DNA from: Arthonia radiata
Lineage: Eukaryota; Ascomycota; Arthoniomycetes; Arthoniales; Arthoniaceae
DNA length: 64,000 nucleotides
Direction of reading: 5' to 3'
Assembly: GCA_002989075.1 (NCBI GenBank)
Contig: PSQN01000014.1
Location: 682,001-746,000 of the forward strand
The translations under genes and the position numbers were made by a program. Under the pieces are notes generated by a model. It ran no database searches. It was not told the DNA's origin and saw only the letters and a program-made list of their open reading frames with translations. This document shows, piece after piece, positions 10,026 to 21,956 of the stretch. Each line of letters starts with the position of its first letter. Positions within the stretch are counted from its first letter, which is position 1.

Positions 10026-11372
10026 TCAAATCGTACTAACAGTACATCCCTCCCCAACCGGCACGCCGGCCATCCTCTCAGCCAACCATTGCAGCGCGCC
10101 CGGCGCCCCAGACGTCTGCTCATCCAAATGCTTCGCCGTGCTATTCCTCACAAACTCAATAATCACGCCCTCACCGCACCATTTGTTCACCAGCGTATCC
10201 GTGTCCGCAATCGGCGTCCTATGACTGTCAGCATCGTCCCTTTCCCATCATTTCATAGTAGTATCATCAGAAACAAAGAGTACTCACACATCATCCAGCA
10301 CGCCCTTGTACACATACAACGGCACACTCACACTCGGCGTCCGCCCCACGCCCAAATTGAACGTCCGATCCCCAAAATCCCTCCATTCCTCCGTTCCCAG
10401 AAACGCATCGCCCCCTTCGAAATACTCGAAGATATCTTGCCCTCCAAACTGCACAAACGCATCTCGGAAGCAAGCAGCGCTCGCGTTCCTGAAGAGCGCC
10501 TCCGTGTCGTCAATCAGCAGATCAGCAAGGTAGTGTGCAAACTCCGGGCTCTGCTTCTCCAGCCCCAGCAGCCCCAGCGGCACAAGACCCGCATACTGAC
10601 TGCCATTCACGCTCTGGAAGATGGTCGTCGCGTTGCTGACGAGGCCGCCTAGTGCGGCGCCGGAGATGGTGAGCTCGGGTGCGTAGGTGTCTTTCAATTG
10701 GGAAGCCCACGCGCTTGCAAGACTGCCGCCGGAGAAACCTTGGAGGAGTACTGTGGCATCGCACCACTCCACGCCCGTCACTTCTTTGGAGGCAAGCACG
10801 CCGCGGATGGAATCGAGCACGGCGTATGCTTCCTGCAGGCCATTCCCGAATGCGGCGTCGGTGCCTTCATGATCGGGCACGGAAACGTACCAGCCGTTGG
10901 CGAGGGCGGTGGTGATGATGGTTTCGGTGTCCCAGTCGCCACGCTGGAGGGTGAAAGAGGGCTCGCAGTCAGGATTGGGGGTGTTGTAGGGTTCCTGGAC
11001 GGAGAGGAGTTTTGGAGCGCCAGGGACGGGGCAGGCAGGGACGAGGAGGGTAGTGGTGATGGCGGTGGGGTTGTTGTTGGAGTCGGTGGAGCGGATGAGG
11101 ATGGAGAAGGTGGCGGTGTCGTTGAGGATGGGAATGGAGGGGCGGGATCGGAGGATAGTGCCGGGGGCGGTGAGCTCGACTATCAGGTGTTAGTGGGCGT
11201 GAAAGAGGACTTGGTGTCGAGCCGGAGAGAGGGAAGGGAACGTACAATCTGCTGGGGGCTGATAGAATGAGTCCTGGCTTGGTGGTAGGAGGGGCTGCTG
11301 GCGCGAGATGAGGGGACTGGAGAGGGCTACTGGGAGCAGTGTGAGAGCGACGGCGATTAGGGAGGAGTGCAT
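10026..11372 (-). CDS. secreted lipase of the fungal LIP family (403 aa)
   Basis: Three exons on the reverse strand: 11372-11246, 11179-10288 and 10218-10026. The introns are 66 bp (GTACGT..ATAG) and 69 bp (GTGAGT..ATAG), and the frame is exact across both. The protein starts with a signal peptide (MHSSLIAVALTLLPVALSS). Family hallmarks appear in order: APGTILRSRP, the DSNNNPTA strand, GWYVSVPDHEG, and the nucleophile elbow LLQGFSGGSLASAW (Ser about 192). The C-terminus has TPIADTDTLVNKWC, with the acid Asp expected there, and KHLDEQ with the likely catalytic His. LIP-type enzymes are secreted alpha/beta-hydrolases that release fatty acids from triacylglycerols. Nothing looks broken. The upstream neighbour is a decayed P450 more than 1.9 kb away. 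Confidence 0.9.
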
Positions 11373-13328
11373 TGTCGTGACTATATGAGGCGCTCGGAGG
11401 AGGAAAGCAAGATGAAGAGTGCGTGAAATGATGCTGATATTACTAGTATGACTTTTGTGGATGATGAGCAACAACACCATAGCTGCACGCAGCAGTCTTC
11501 TTATACCTTTGAACCTTTCGCCTCCGAGTTCATCCGGCCTTGAAATATGGCTAGCGTCGATACCCATCAACAACGGAAAGCATGGATGAGTAATTTCTCC
11601 ATCTCTTCCGCGTCCGTGCAAGGCGCAGTAGAGCGAGACGACTACTCAATGAGGCTACACGCTTACTTCAGCAACCACCGTAGAAGGCTACTATCACCGG
11701 CTCGTCTACACTTCAACGCTACTCCACCGGTAAGTCCGCTGTATAGCAAACATCAAAGAACTTGCCGTGTTGGTAGGCTGGTTTGCTAATCGGTCCTCAA
11801 ACTTCAGGCTATGCTAAGACGTATTCTTGGAATTGTTAATGTAAGGTGCTGTAGCGCAATACTCATCGGCGAACGCTCCGCCGGACGAGCTGAGGGCTCA
11901 TCGGAGCCTGCAAAACTCCTAGGACTATCAAGGCGGAGTGCAAGTATGTATCCCTTGAGTCAAGGACGCGGAACCCAGGCTGACACCAGCGACTACTTGA
12001 TGAGGACTAGCGCTGTTCTTTGTTATGAGAAAGAGCGACGAGCGAAAGCGGCAGAGACTTGCAATCACCGCTGTCATCGCTTGATCTCGCAAGCCACCCA
12101 TAACAAGCGACAAATTCGCGGCTCATCCGATGTCTGGATTACTCATCTGCCTGCTTAAGGATCGTCGCTCTGTGCTTCCTTTACACACAATTTCAGCGGT
12201 GAACTTCGATAACGTCTCAATTCAAGGAAAATCTGCGCTCAAAGGTCCTTTAGCGTCCTACAAGGACGCCTACTACCATGCAGAATGGTGCAGATAGGCT
12301 GAATTCGATCACTTTTGGCGAGATCCACCCTGACAGCAGCTCTGAGGTGAGGAGATGCTCAAGGTGGGCATCCTGAACAAGACACAATGGTGCGATGGGC
12401 GCTTCGAAGTGGAAGCATAAGTGCGTCGATCTTCAACTCTTGACTACGAGACAGCACAGCAAAGCCGCCGGCTGCGAGATGGGAGACGACAGTAGCTGTT
12501 ATATGGCGAGGTGGCTTCTCCAGGACACGCCTGTTGAAACGCGGCTGGCGGGGGCTCCGGACTGATCGTGAGGACTAAATTAGGGGCCCTCGAGCCCCCA
12601 ATTTCCAGCCAAGATTCCTGACATTTTTGCCCGTCATCTCTGACCTCCACCCGCCCTCAGCATTACTTTCACCCTCAGCGGCACCCACTCATTTGAAACA
12701 CTGCATAAGCTACTCTGTCTCGATTATCTATCGCGCTTTTGCGAAAAGATCCTCGTGCAATGATATTGTCACGGGTTGCAACCGCAGTCAGGTCTGAGTA
12801 AGTAAGGTCGGTTTCAAGGAGACCCCAAGCGCAACGGCACCGGAACGAGCAAAGGGAGCGCCTTCAACAACGGTGATGTTACGGTTCAGAAGCTGACGCC
12901 GATTCCGCTGATTCCGCTGATTCCACTGATTCCCTTTTACATCGCTGTCATCCTAAGAGGCAGCGTCCTAGTCCATTGCCTGCTTAAAATAACTGGCCAC
13001 CTTGGCGAACAACTGTTCGATGAAGCTGAAGCAGTTTCACATCGCTAGCGAGGAGCGACGATCCCGCAATCAGGGCCTTGCCATGTTGCCTTGTCCTCGT
13101 CTCCGCAGATTCCTGATCACGGTAATCCATGCGTCTGGAGAGGGTTCATCTGAAATAGATCTCAACATGTGGCGAGAGTGTGAACTGTAGACATGATGCA
13201 TAACTTGATTTAGGTCACTGCCCGCATGCTCGATTTTGCTCTCGCGCTCACTTCCGACCAGTTAATAGCATAGAATCTTACGCAAGTCTCCGCAAAAAGC
13301 CTACTCTTGCGCTATAATTTCCTGCATC
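11373..13328. other. long intergenic region between lipase and P450 genes
   Basis: About 2 kb with several small ORFs (for example 11547-11789 and 11811-12158, forward), none with recognisable domains or splice context. It includes a short 9-bp tandem repeat at 12901-12934. It must hold the promoters of the lipase and of the former P450. Confidence 0.4.
12901..12934. repeat. 9-bp tandem repeat, about 3.8 copies
   Basis: The unit GATTCCGCT is repeated at 12901, 12910, 12919 (one change, GATTCCACT) and partly at 12928. It is a non-coding minisatellite-like tract. Confidence 0.8.
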
Positions 13329-14948
13329 ATGGTTCTCTCTTCTTCCTTGGACCGTAGCGTGCTAGACGTAGCGTTTGCACTCCGAGGCTGGCATCAGGCG
13401 CAAGATGCCTCTTTGCTGCTCAACTTCTGCTGGCTGATAACGGCAAATACAGTAGTCTGGCTGCTCTACACACTAGTCGCGCACCCTCTCCAAGCCTTTT
13501 CTGGACCGAGACTGTGGGCAACCACCCAACTCCCATGGCATGTCACAGGCCTCACCGGCAAGCTAGCACTCACGCTCGAGAAGCTACACAATGAGTACGG
13601 CACCATGGTCCGCATCGGCCCAAACGAGCTCTCCCTCGTCGCCACCAGCATCGACACGTGGCGCCTCGTAAACCATCACAGGCCCAATGAAATGTCCAAA
13701 AGCACCGGTGGCACGGGCTTCCCCGGCCCTTCAGACGGCGTCGCTTCCGTCGTGACAGCAGACACGCAAAACCACCCGCGGATGCGCAAGGCCCTCTCCC
13801 CAGCGTTCTCGGAGCGCGCCCTCCGCGATCAAGAAGGCTTCCTCAACATCTACATCAACAAGTTCATGAGCATCCTGCATCAGTCCGCAACTGCGGCTGA
13901 AGCTCACGACTTCGCCAAAATGTTCAACTGGCTTACCTTCGACGTCATCGGCGATCTTGCTGTTGGCGAGTCTTTCGGCGGAATGGACAAGCAGCAGTAC
14001 CATCCGTGGGTAGCCACGATCTTCGAGGGCGTGGGTAAAGCGCTGCCGATACTGCAGTTTGTGCAGTGTTACAATCTGCAGGGTCTCTTCAGAATGATCA
14101 CACCGCGGAGCATCGCACAGAAGCACGACCAGTTCACCAACACCGTCTATGAAAAGACCGACGCGCGACGAGCGCGCACGGAAGATCGAAGAGACATTGT
14201 TAGCTATATGCAGGCGGAGAAGAACGGACAGGCTGTCATGTCCCAGAAGGAGATGCACTCGACGTTCTTTGCGCTGATGGTGGCCGGCAGCGAGACAGTC
14301 TATGTGTTTGTGTTAGCTTGGATGTACACAGGGGACTTAGTAGTGGTGATGAGACTTACTCCACCAGGCACCCACCGCCCCTCAATCACCTCGCCAACTC
14401 CCGACACGACTCTGGGAATGGTCGCCGGTGCCGGAGGGTAGTACCGGAAGCTCTCTTGCATCACGCACTGCAGATACTCGAGGTGCTGCGTCGCCTGTAT
14501 CGTGACATCCTCGGTGTTCTGGAACGCGGCGCGCACCTCATGGCAAAGTGTACTGTAAACATCCGGGTGCGTCAACAAGAAGTAAACCGTCCCGCTCAAG
14601 TGTGTTGCAGCCGTCATCGGCATAAGCCACTATGCCACCTATCACTCCGCCCTCAACTTCACAGAGCCGCACAGCTTCGTGCCTGAGCGGTGGCTATCAG
14701 AAGGCAGACGGCCAGAGAAGTTCAACAACGACCATCGGACTGTGCTGCAGCCGTTCTCATTTGGACCGAGGGACTATATTGGCAAGACGCTTGCGAATGC
14801 TGAGATCCGTCTGACGCTGTGTCGTCTGCTGCTTGAGTTTGATTTGACGCTGAGTTGCAAGACTGATGTGAATTGGATGCATCAGCGGCAGTTTATGGGC
14901 TGGGAGAGGAAGCCGCTTTGGGTTTATGCGATGCCGCGGGAGGTTTGA
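13329..14948 (+). pseudogene. cytochrome P450 pseudogene with an internal inversion
   Basis: The first part (13329-14297) encodes a normal P450 start: an N-terminal membrane anchor (NFCWLITANTVVWLLYTLV), PLQAFSGPRLWATTQ, and the I-helix end at AGSET. From about 14298 to 14620 the P450 continues on the opposite strand: TAATHLSG, HPDVYSTLCHEVRAAF, the K-helix with ESFRYYPP (ExxR), then EGRWVPGG, followed by a reverse-strand intron (GTAAGT, GCTAAC, CATAG). From 14625 the forward strand resumes with SHYATYHSALNF, PERW and the heme loop. So ~320 bp is inverted inside the gene. The heme loop reads FSFGPRDYIGK: Tyr (14775-14777) stands where the invariant heme-ligand Cys should be. Both changes abolish a functional enzyme. 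It resembles fungal microsomal P450s of secondary metabolism or detoxification; the specific clan is not determined. Confidence 0.85.
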
Positions 14949-15444
14949 GGGACGTGAGTGCGCTTGCAAGACGTGACATGGACTTGTTTTGATATTTGTT
15001 TGATGGCGTGTGCTGGTAGGATTGCACGGTATATCTGCATGACGGTGGGCGTCTGAATATTCATCTTGCACATCAGGCTGTGTGTGAGGAGTTGGGTGCC
15101 GCTTTGTCTCCATGTGTATAGTAGTGCAGTCGGAGCATGGACGAGTGTCAAAAGCGTTAGTCGTAGTCACTACAGGGAAATCTTATCGCACTTTGAAAGT
15201 GGCAGAATGGGCGGTCTTGCTGTTGGCTCCATCAGGCACTCAACATGTTATTAGAATGAAGAGCAAACACAGCAGCCACCTTGACATTCAAAAGCTCCTG
15301 ACCTTGCTGTCGCCATCGCATTGCTTTGCTTACCGCTACCGCTGTTCATTACCTGCGCCCCTCGGACGCTTCCCTCCCACGTACCTTTTGAGGCTGCTAA
15401 GCCCACTCCGTTCACCATCATCTCCCAAACTCCCACTCACTCAC
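14949..15444. other. intergenic region downstream of the P450 pseudogene
   Basis: Between the P450 remnant (forward) and the peptidase gene (reverse, 3' end at 15445). No feature is supported. Confidence 0.5.
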
Positions 15445-17103
15445 TCACGCAGGCAACGGCAAAACAGCGGGACTCCTCCTCCCATCCGCGCCCACCGCCC
15501 GCACCCCAAACTGCAACTGATCCTTATTCAACCCCACCGTCGCCGGGCTTCCCCCCAACGCCAGCACATGCGTCCACTGCAACGCCCCACTCTGCCGCCA
15601 CACAAGCTCATATCCCACCGCCAGCGGATCGTTCCCCGTCGCAAACGTAAACTGGCTATCGTTACTCACCTCCTCCACCGGGGTGTTCTCATCCGCCGCC
15701 GGGAACCCAACGACCCGCGAAATCGTGACGTTCCGCGGCAGCGCCGGCGCGTTCGCCGCGCTCCACATGCTCGCCAGGTTCACACGCGCCACGCGCTGCA
15801 CGTACTCGAAGTCCACGTACTCCAAGAGGTCGCCATACTGCGTCCCGTCTTGGACGCGCACGTTCTGGTGCTGGTGCCGGAAGTCTTCGACGGCTTCGGT
15901 GAAGCGCACGGCGGGGTAGCCTTGCGTGAGGAAGGCCTCGTGGTCGCCGCCGCGGAGGTACCGGTCCGGGCGATAAATGAGCGCGACCTGCATATCCACG
16001 TCCACGCCGGCGCCGGCCGCGATCTCCGCGACGAAGCGGCCGAGGTTGCGGGCGGGGCTGTCGTTCTCGCCGCCGATGTTGCCGATGTTGCTGAGTTGGG
16101 CGGCGGTGGATTGGGTGGTGGAGTTGGGGTAGAGGATGGAGGCGCCGTAGAGGCGGACGGTGTTGTTGTTGATTGGGGAAAAGGGTTGAGACTGGCCGGT
16201 GCCGACGATGTCGTTGTTGAAGTTGCCCTCGACGTTGACGGAGGCGTTGCGGAGGGTGCCGGCGAGGTGGGCCGCGCCGTAGAGGCCTTGTTCTTCCGCG
16301 GCGGTGGCGGCGAAGATCATGGTTGCGGCGGGCTTTTTGAGGGCGCAGATGCGGGCGAGTTCCATGACGACTGGAGGTATGGGTTAGCATAGAGTGGCTG
16401 GTAATGTGACTAGATGTCTGCGGATGGGGGCTGCAGAGCGAGGTTTTTATGCGCAAGCACCTTAGATGCACCCGTGACGACCTTTGATGCTCTCTTGTGC
16501 GCAAAAATATTGGGAATGTAGAAAACCAAATGGACGCTTACCTGCAACGCCCGTCGCGTCATCATCAGAGCCAGGAGCATCGTTCGTGTAGTCATTGATG
16601 TCCAGACGACGGCTATCGTAATGACCAGTTACCACGTAGACTCTGTTTGGGTCCGAAGTACCGTTGATTTGAGCGACCACGTTGGTGATATTGACAGGAA
16701 ACAAGATGCGGGTCGCAACCGGCTGGATGTAGCTGTCAAAATATACATTCATGTTACCCTCCGAGGGCGCCGCAAACTCCTGCATGCGCGCATAGATCCA
16801 GTCTCGCGCAGCGCCGATACCTCGCACTGGGTCGGTCTGCGTTGACAGCGTGTGCCGTGTACCGAAGTTGGTCAGGTTTGTGATGATGTTCTGGATGCGG
16901 ACGGGGTCTACCTGCGCCAGCATGTCTTGGAGCTCTTCGTCTGGTTCTTGTGGCTGTATGGGCTGACCGATGTCCGAGACTGGCCAGCTTGCTATTGTGC
17001 ATTGGCCCCATGGATCTGCTGGGTAGATGCTTCCAGGAAGGCCTCTCCATGATTGCGCAGATGCAATGCCTAAGCTTAGAGCGAGCGCAAGGATTTTGGC
17101 CAT
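15445..17103 (-). CDS. secreted M28-family zinc aminopeptidase with C-terminal Fn3-like domain (495 aa)
   Basis: Two exons, 17103-16542 and 16370-15445, split by a 171-bp intron (GTAAGC..CCAG); joining gives DDDATGVAVVMELAR without a gap. Signal peptide MAKILALALSLGIASA. The M28 metal-site order is present: GHYDSR (His161), APGSDDDATG (Asp about 181), AAEEQG (catalytic Glu213 and ligand Glu214), NNDIVG (Asp241) and RGGDHEAF (final His). About 100 residues after the peptidase (from PRNVTISRVVGF) look like a fibronectin type III domain, as in several secreted M28 enzymes. Likely role: releasing amino acids from peptides outside the cell. The coding strand is very GC-rich, which creates a long meaningless ORF on the other strand. 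Confidence 0.9.
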
Positions 17104-17898
17104 TGTGATGCACTGTGTTGCACCCTTACCTTTTGACTAAATCGATGCCTTACCTGAGCAGCAGCAAAAGAAAGGAAGAAGCGAAGTTCAATAATTAGAC
17201 GGATGCGAGGTGTGTACACAATGGCATGCTAAGGAGCTTCCTCATGGGTTGTCATCGGCATTTGGCAAGAAGACAGGATACTAACGCCATGTTGAATAGC
17301 TCGCAGTACTACCCAATATTTAGACGCTTGGCTGGCATTGATCTCACAGTGTACAAGAAAACTCTACGACCGGGCATGTTGCGTGTGGAGTGGGGTTGAT
17401 ACCAATGGCCGATACCGTCCAGGATAGGAAGCTCGTCCTGCGTGATGAGATAATGTCTTTCCCTACCCTTGTAGCCTGGATCTTGGGTACGTGCTGCATG
17501 AATAGGAGGCGGCAAAGAGTACGCACAAGCCCGGATATACCTATCGATATGGTTGCTGCCATGACTTTGAGGTATGGACAGGTGAAGGAGAGCGAAGAAG
17601 GAGAGAAATGCGGGAGGAGATACAAGGGCCAGGATCAGATGCCGACCCGTCGACGACAACCGATACCCATCACGTACGGCCAGCCTGTGTACACAGCACG
17701 AAAGCCAGCGACTTGAGATGCTGCATAATTTCTCAATGCCTTGATATTGATGTGCTGTTTTAAGTTAAAAAGTATCGTTGATCCAATGCTTGACGACCTT
17801 GATTGCTTGGGGCGGCATCATTTCCTGACAAACATCTCAGACTGCATTGCCGTCACCGAAGATTGAGGGAGTCAATACCAGCGTTCCAGTCAGCAACG
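17104..17898. other. divergent intergenic region
   Basis: This is the promoter space between the reverse peptidase gene and the forward lyase gene. Overlapping ORFs around 17309-17716 on both strands show no domain and are not called. Confidence 0.5.
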
Positions 17899-19254
17899 AT
17901 GTGTTCGGTCCAAGACTCGAAAATCTTCAGGAACATCCTGTCTACCGAGGCCAGTGCCAAGATCTGGTCAGACGAGGTACGCACGGATTATTACCTGCGC
18001 TTTGAAGCTGGCCTCGCAAGGGCACAGGCAAGACTTGGTATCATTCCCCAGCATGCTGCAGACGAAATCGCGAAAGCATGTCACCTGGAAATCATCGACT
18101 GGGATGAGCTGCGGAGACAGACCGAACGGATCGGGTATCCTGTGCTGCCCGTCGTGAAGCAACTTGTCGCGCACGTAAATGGCATCGAGCCAGGCCTAGG
18201 CGAATGGGCTCATTGGGGAGCAACGACCCAGGATGTTACGGATACTGCGACCGTGCTGCAGCTCCGTGACACTTTGGTACATGTGAAAGAGGCACTTGAC
18301 AGTATTGAGCATGCATTACTCAAGCTATGCGAGAAGCACAAGGCGACGCTGATGCCAGCACGCTCGAATCTGCAGCAGGCGGTGCCCATCTCCTTCGGCT
18401 TCAAGATGGCTCGACTTCTCGCCACCTTCAGACGTCACAAACAACGATTGAAAGAGGTACAGCATCGGCTCTCGGTCGTTGAGTTCGGCGGCGCGGCAGG
18501 GACACTGGCGACACTCTCACCGGACGGTAGTGACGACATCGGCTTCAGGTGTCAGGAGGGGCTGGCTTCAGAGCTTGGCCTTGCTGTGCCAGAAATTGCA
18601 TGGCACACCGAGCGTGATCGCATTGCAGAAGTTGGCTTTCTCTTCGCGCTCATCACCGGCACGTGCGCGAAGTTCGCCACTGATCTGAAGCTAATGATGC
18701 AAACAGAGGTAGGCGAGGCGAGTGAGCCTTACATTAAGAATCGGGGCAGTAGCAGCACCATGCCGCAGAAGCGCAATCCAATAGGCTGTGCCTATATCAC
18801 TGCCACTAGTGCCACTGTGAAGAATCTGAGCACCGCATTAGCAGACGCCATGGTTGAAGACCACGAGAGAAGCACAGGGCCCTGGGAGATTGAATGGATC
18901 GTCCTGCCACAGATTTGCACCTTGACGCATGCTTCGCTCGTACATACTGCTACATTGTTGGAAGGCTTAGAGGTCCGCGAGGAAGTGATGGCGAAGAATC
19001 TAGCGCTCAGCAAGGGCGCAATCGTAAGCGAGGCCGTCATGATGGGCCTAGGGCAGACTCTTGGGCGGCAAAAGGCCCATGATTTGGTGTATGACCTGTG
19101 TCGGGAGGCTGCGATAGGTGGACGGCCACTCCTAGGCCGGCTGATTGACTGCGACGACATTCAATTGCCACGCGAGGAGCTTGAGAGGTTGTGTGACCCT
19201 GGAAATTATCTTGGCTTGAGCGAAAAGATGACAGAGAAAGTCATTCAACATTGA
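17899..19254 (+). CDS. fumarase/adenylosuccinate lyase superfamily enzyme, 3-carboxy-cis,cis-muconate cycloisomerase-like (451 aa)
   Basis: Single exon. Met at 17899 starts MCSVQDSKIFRNILST; the open frame extends upstream without a better start. The superfamily signature GSSSTMPQKRNPIG is intact, with the expected earlier regions WAHWGATTQDVTDTA (second conserved region) and ARSNLQQAVPISFG. Overall it resembles bacterial-type PcaB more than fungal adenylosuccinate lyase: it is ~450 aa with a short C-terminal domain (NYLGLSEKMTEKVI). PcaB-type enzymes cyclise 3-carboxymuconate in protocatechuate breakdown, but related fungal proteins have other or unknown substrates, so the exact reaction is open. 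Neighbours (peptidase, P450 remnant, lipase) suggest an accessory catabolic role. Confidence 0.85.
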   Translation: MCSVQDSKIFRNILSTEASAKIWSDEVRTDYYLRFEAGLARAQARLGIIPQHAADEIAKACHLEIIDWDELRRQTERIGYPVLPVVKQLVAHVNGIEPGLGEWAHWGATTQDVTDTATVLQLRDTLVHVKEALDSIEHALLKLCEKHKATLMPARSNLQQAVPISFGFKMARLLATFRRHKQRLKEVQHRLSVVEFGGAAGTLATLSPDGSDDIGFRCQEGLASELGLAVPEIAWHTERDRIAEVGFLFALITGTCAKFATDLKLMMQTEVGEASEPYIKNRGSSSTMPQKRNPIGCAYITATSATVKNLSTALADAMVEDHERSTGPWEIEWIVLPQICTLTHASLVHTATLLEGLEVREEVMAKNLALSKGAIVSEAVMMGLGQTLGRQKAHDLVYDLCREAAIGGRPLLGRLIDCDDIQLPREELERLCDPGNYLGLSEKMTEKVIQH

Positions 19255-19324
19255 GCCTCCGCAGAAAAGTTCGCCACTGCGTGTGCTCGGTTTCAGGAGC
19301 TTTCAGTGTTGGAAACTCCCATTA

Positions 19325-21182
19325 TCATAGGAAGCCCTCGATGTTCATCTCCAGTGAACTGGCTGGGAATCTGCAATATCTGTCAGCCTTCAGAACTTGC
19401 GCAAAACAAGGCCTTAACTTACGGCAACTCGTACTTCTTCAACACACTCGGATGCAGAATCCCAAATTCGCCCACACCCCTCGTCTTGCCTTGTTGTCTT
19501 ACCCTGATTGTTGCCGCATGGCCCTTCAAGAAAGTGGGATCGTCTCGTTCCTCGATCCAGTACCCACCCATTTTCTCGTCTTGCCGCTTATCATCGAGCA
19601 AGAAGGGCAGACTCAGCATCCGCATCTCGCGATCTAGAAGCCCGTGAACCATTTCGAAGCCGCTCGCCTTACCATACCAAACGGCACCGACGTGCCGCTC
19701 ATTTCTGGTCTTTCGTTCTCGGTCCAGATCTTTGAAGGCAACGTCACTGACCTCGAACAAGCGCATCGGTACTGCGTGGTGCTTGTTCTCTCTTGCACAC
19801 TTCAGCAATCCCGGTACCAAGCTTGTCCGCACTATCTGATACTCGGCTGTCTTCGGATTCGCCAGCCTTATCGCAGTTTTGCCATCATCTTTCCGGTTCA
19901 TCCAGCCATAATTCTCATCATGTGAACACAAAATCAACGGTAAGACCTCCGTCCAGCCTGACATTGCTGCCTCGACTCGCACCAAATCTGCCAGCTTGTT
20001 GAGAGGCAACGGTGCAGCAATCGTGGCCGCTTTGTGCGGAAAGGTGCGCGGAAGCTTGTTGAAGCCGTATGCAACTGCCACATCCTCCATTATGTCAGCT
20101 TGGTGGAGGATATCAGCTCTCGTGACCGGCACGACGACATCCAAAATCTTCTCGGGCTCAGACTTTGACGGTGTGGCAGAGTATCCCATGCGCTTCAGCA
20201 GCTTGCAAATATCTTGACCCTTGAGCCCTGGGATGCCCGTACACGTTGCGATATAGTCAACCTCAGCCGTCGTATGTCTCGGATTCATGTCTGGTGTAAT
20301 TCTGGTCTGGCCGTTGTGTTCGCTCACTATCTTTACAGGTTCGACCGTGAACGGCTCGGAGCAATACTGGCTGAACATTGCCACAATCTCTGCAATCACA
20401 ATATCTAACTTTGTCCGATCGGTTGCCGTGGTATCAATGAAGACATCCTTAGTCTCCAGAGTTATCTTAGAGCGATCACCGTTGATGATGGGCGGCATGG
20501 ACAGCACCGTCCTCTCCTCGTCATAGATGACTGGATACACCGGCGAGTCTTTGATGATGTGCAAATACCGCCCCAGATGTCGATCTTTCTCATAAAACTG
20601 CATCATCTGGGTAGCACTCATTGACTTCTCCTGATTTAGTGGAGCAAATTTGATCTTCTGTGGCGGTAAGGCTTCATACGTGAAATTAGGGCCTTTGATC
20701 TTGTCCAAATCGTGAGTTCCAATGGCCACCAGAGTTCTTTGCCTCGCTAAATTTTGATGCAGCTTTTCTTGCAGACTGATGAAACTATCGTACCTGCTCT
20801 GGTCGAACTTGATGCCCCTGAGAATAGCGCCAGCGCAGAACGGCCGTACTTGTGCTGTGGCTGGGTCTACCCGAAGCTCGTGCAGCTTACCGTCCTTTGG
20901 AGGCTGAACCGTGAAGCGAGGAGGTTCGCGACGGCCAAGAAACACATTAAGAGCTGTGGCGATGCCTTCAAAGCAGAGCATGTCATACCGATTAGCTGGA
21001 ATCTCGATCTTGAGCTCTGGAAGCTCTTGAGTGCCATCTTCTCGGGTTGGTCGAGGCTGATCTGTAGTGTCCTCATCGAGCTCGATGCCGTAATCAAAGC
21101 AAAGGTCTTCAAACTCCTCTGTGGTATACGATCGGCCAAGTGCTTCGAAGAGGGCTGCTTTGTTGACAGATATGGTGGGCAT
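19325..21182 (-). CDS. frs1: cytosolic phenylalanyl-tRNA synthetase beta subunit (601 aa)
   Basis: Two exons: 21182-19423 and a tiny last exon 19370-19325. The 52-bp intron (GTAAGT, GGCTGACAG, TTGCAG) splits the codon after KKYEL, and splicing gives the C-terminus ELPFPASSLEMNIEGFL, which matches the conserved end of eukaryotic beta subunits. The N-terminus MPTISVNKAALFEALG, the B3/B4 region (EIPANRYDMLC, ALNVFLGR), the B5 domain and the catalytic-core-like fold (MSGWTEVLPLILCSHDENY, NPKTAEYQIVRTSLVPGLLK) are in the usual order. It pairs with the alpha subunit to charge tRNA-Phe. Essential housekeeping gene with no anomaly. The next gene starts ~0.8 kb away on the other strand. Confidence 0.95.
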
Positions 21183-21956
21183 TGCGGATCCTACCGGCTT
21201 CTACAGAATCACGTAAATACTCCGCTACCAAGCAGCAAGACCTCTCCCTTCCTCGCCCAGTCTTGCTAGAATCTCGTCTGATATGAGGCTTCAGCCAATG
21301 GCAAACGCGCGTATACGCGGGTATGCTCCTGCTTCGAACGTGATGCAGAGGCAACTCCGAGGCTTCCTTTTTGTAGGCACAGTGTAACTTGCTCGTGACC
21401 GAAGTGGGCTGTCTTTGAGTATTGAAGCTGGGTTTGATGGATGCTGCATAACTTTTTCTCTTGATCGCGACTCATGCAGACACACATGTGAAAAAGAGAC
21501 GATGTACATAATATCCCAAATAGGCAACTTCCAAATATTGGCACCAAAACGTCGTCTGCTCATTTGCGAACCTCAACAACAAACACCTTGCGTGCAGATC
21601 CATGCCTTCCGACCGCCCTGAGCTACAGTGATACCCACTTGTCCGTAGTTGAAATCTCTACGCTCCTTTCTACTGCCATCACCATACCGTCTATCCAAAC
21701 TCTGATTGTCATAGCTCAGGAACAATTTCCAGCATCCCGTGTGTTTTAGTCCCTCTTGCGTAGGACACTGCACGGCTAGGCGATCGGCGCGATCTCCTAC
21801 ATGTCAAGCAGTGCTGAACGTTCCAACATAGCTTGACAATCTCTTCCCTACGAGCGCAAAATATTCCACTGGGCCGACCAGCTTGTCTGAGACCTCAGTC
21901 GACAAATTCCCGGCCCCTTTCGCTCCTTTTCCCACGGCCTGGCAGCATCGAGAAAT
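21183..21956. other. divergent promoter region between PheRS beta and PP2A scaffold genes
   Basis: Promoter space for two housekeeping genes. Small ORFs on both strands lack support. A C/T-rich stretch just before 21957 fits a fungal core promoter. Confidence 0.5.

Noticed and set aside
9858-10652. Forward ORF of 264 codons opposite the lipase 3' half
   Set aside because: Shadow frame; the lipase reading frame with two good introns explains the region.
15112-16392. Forward ORF of 426 codons opposite the M28 peptidase
   Set aside because: It mirrors the GC-rich peptidase exon, has low-complexity Arg/Val/Gly content and no start context; the reverse strand has a clear family match.
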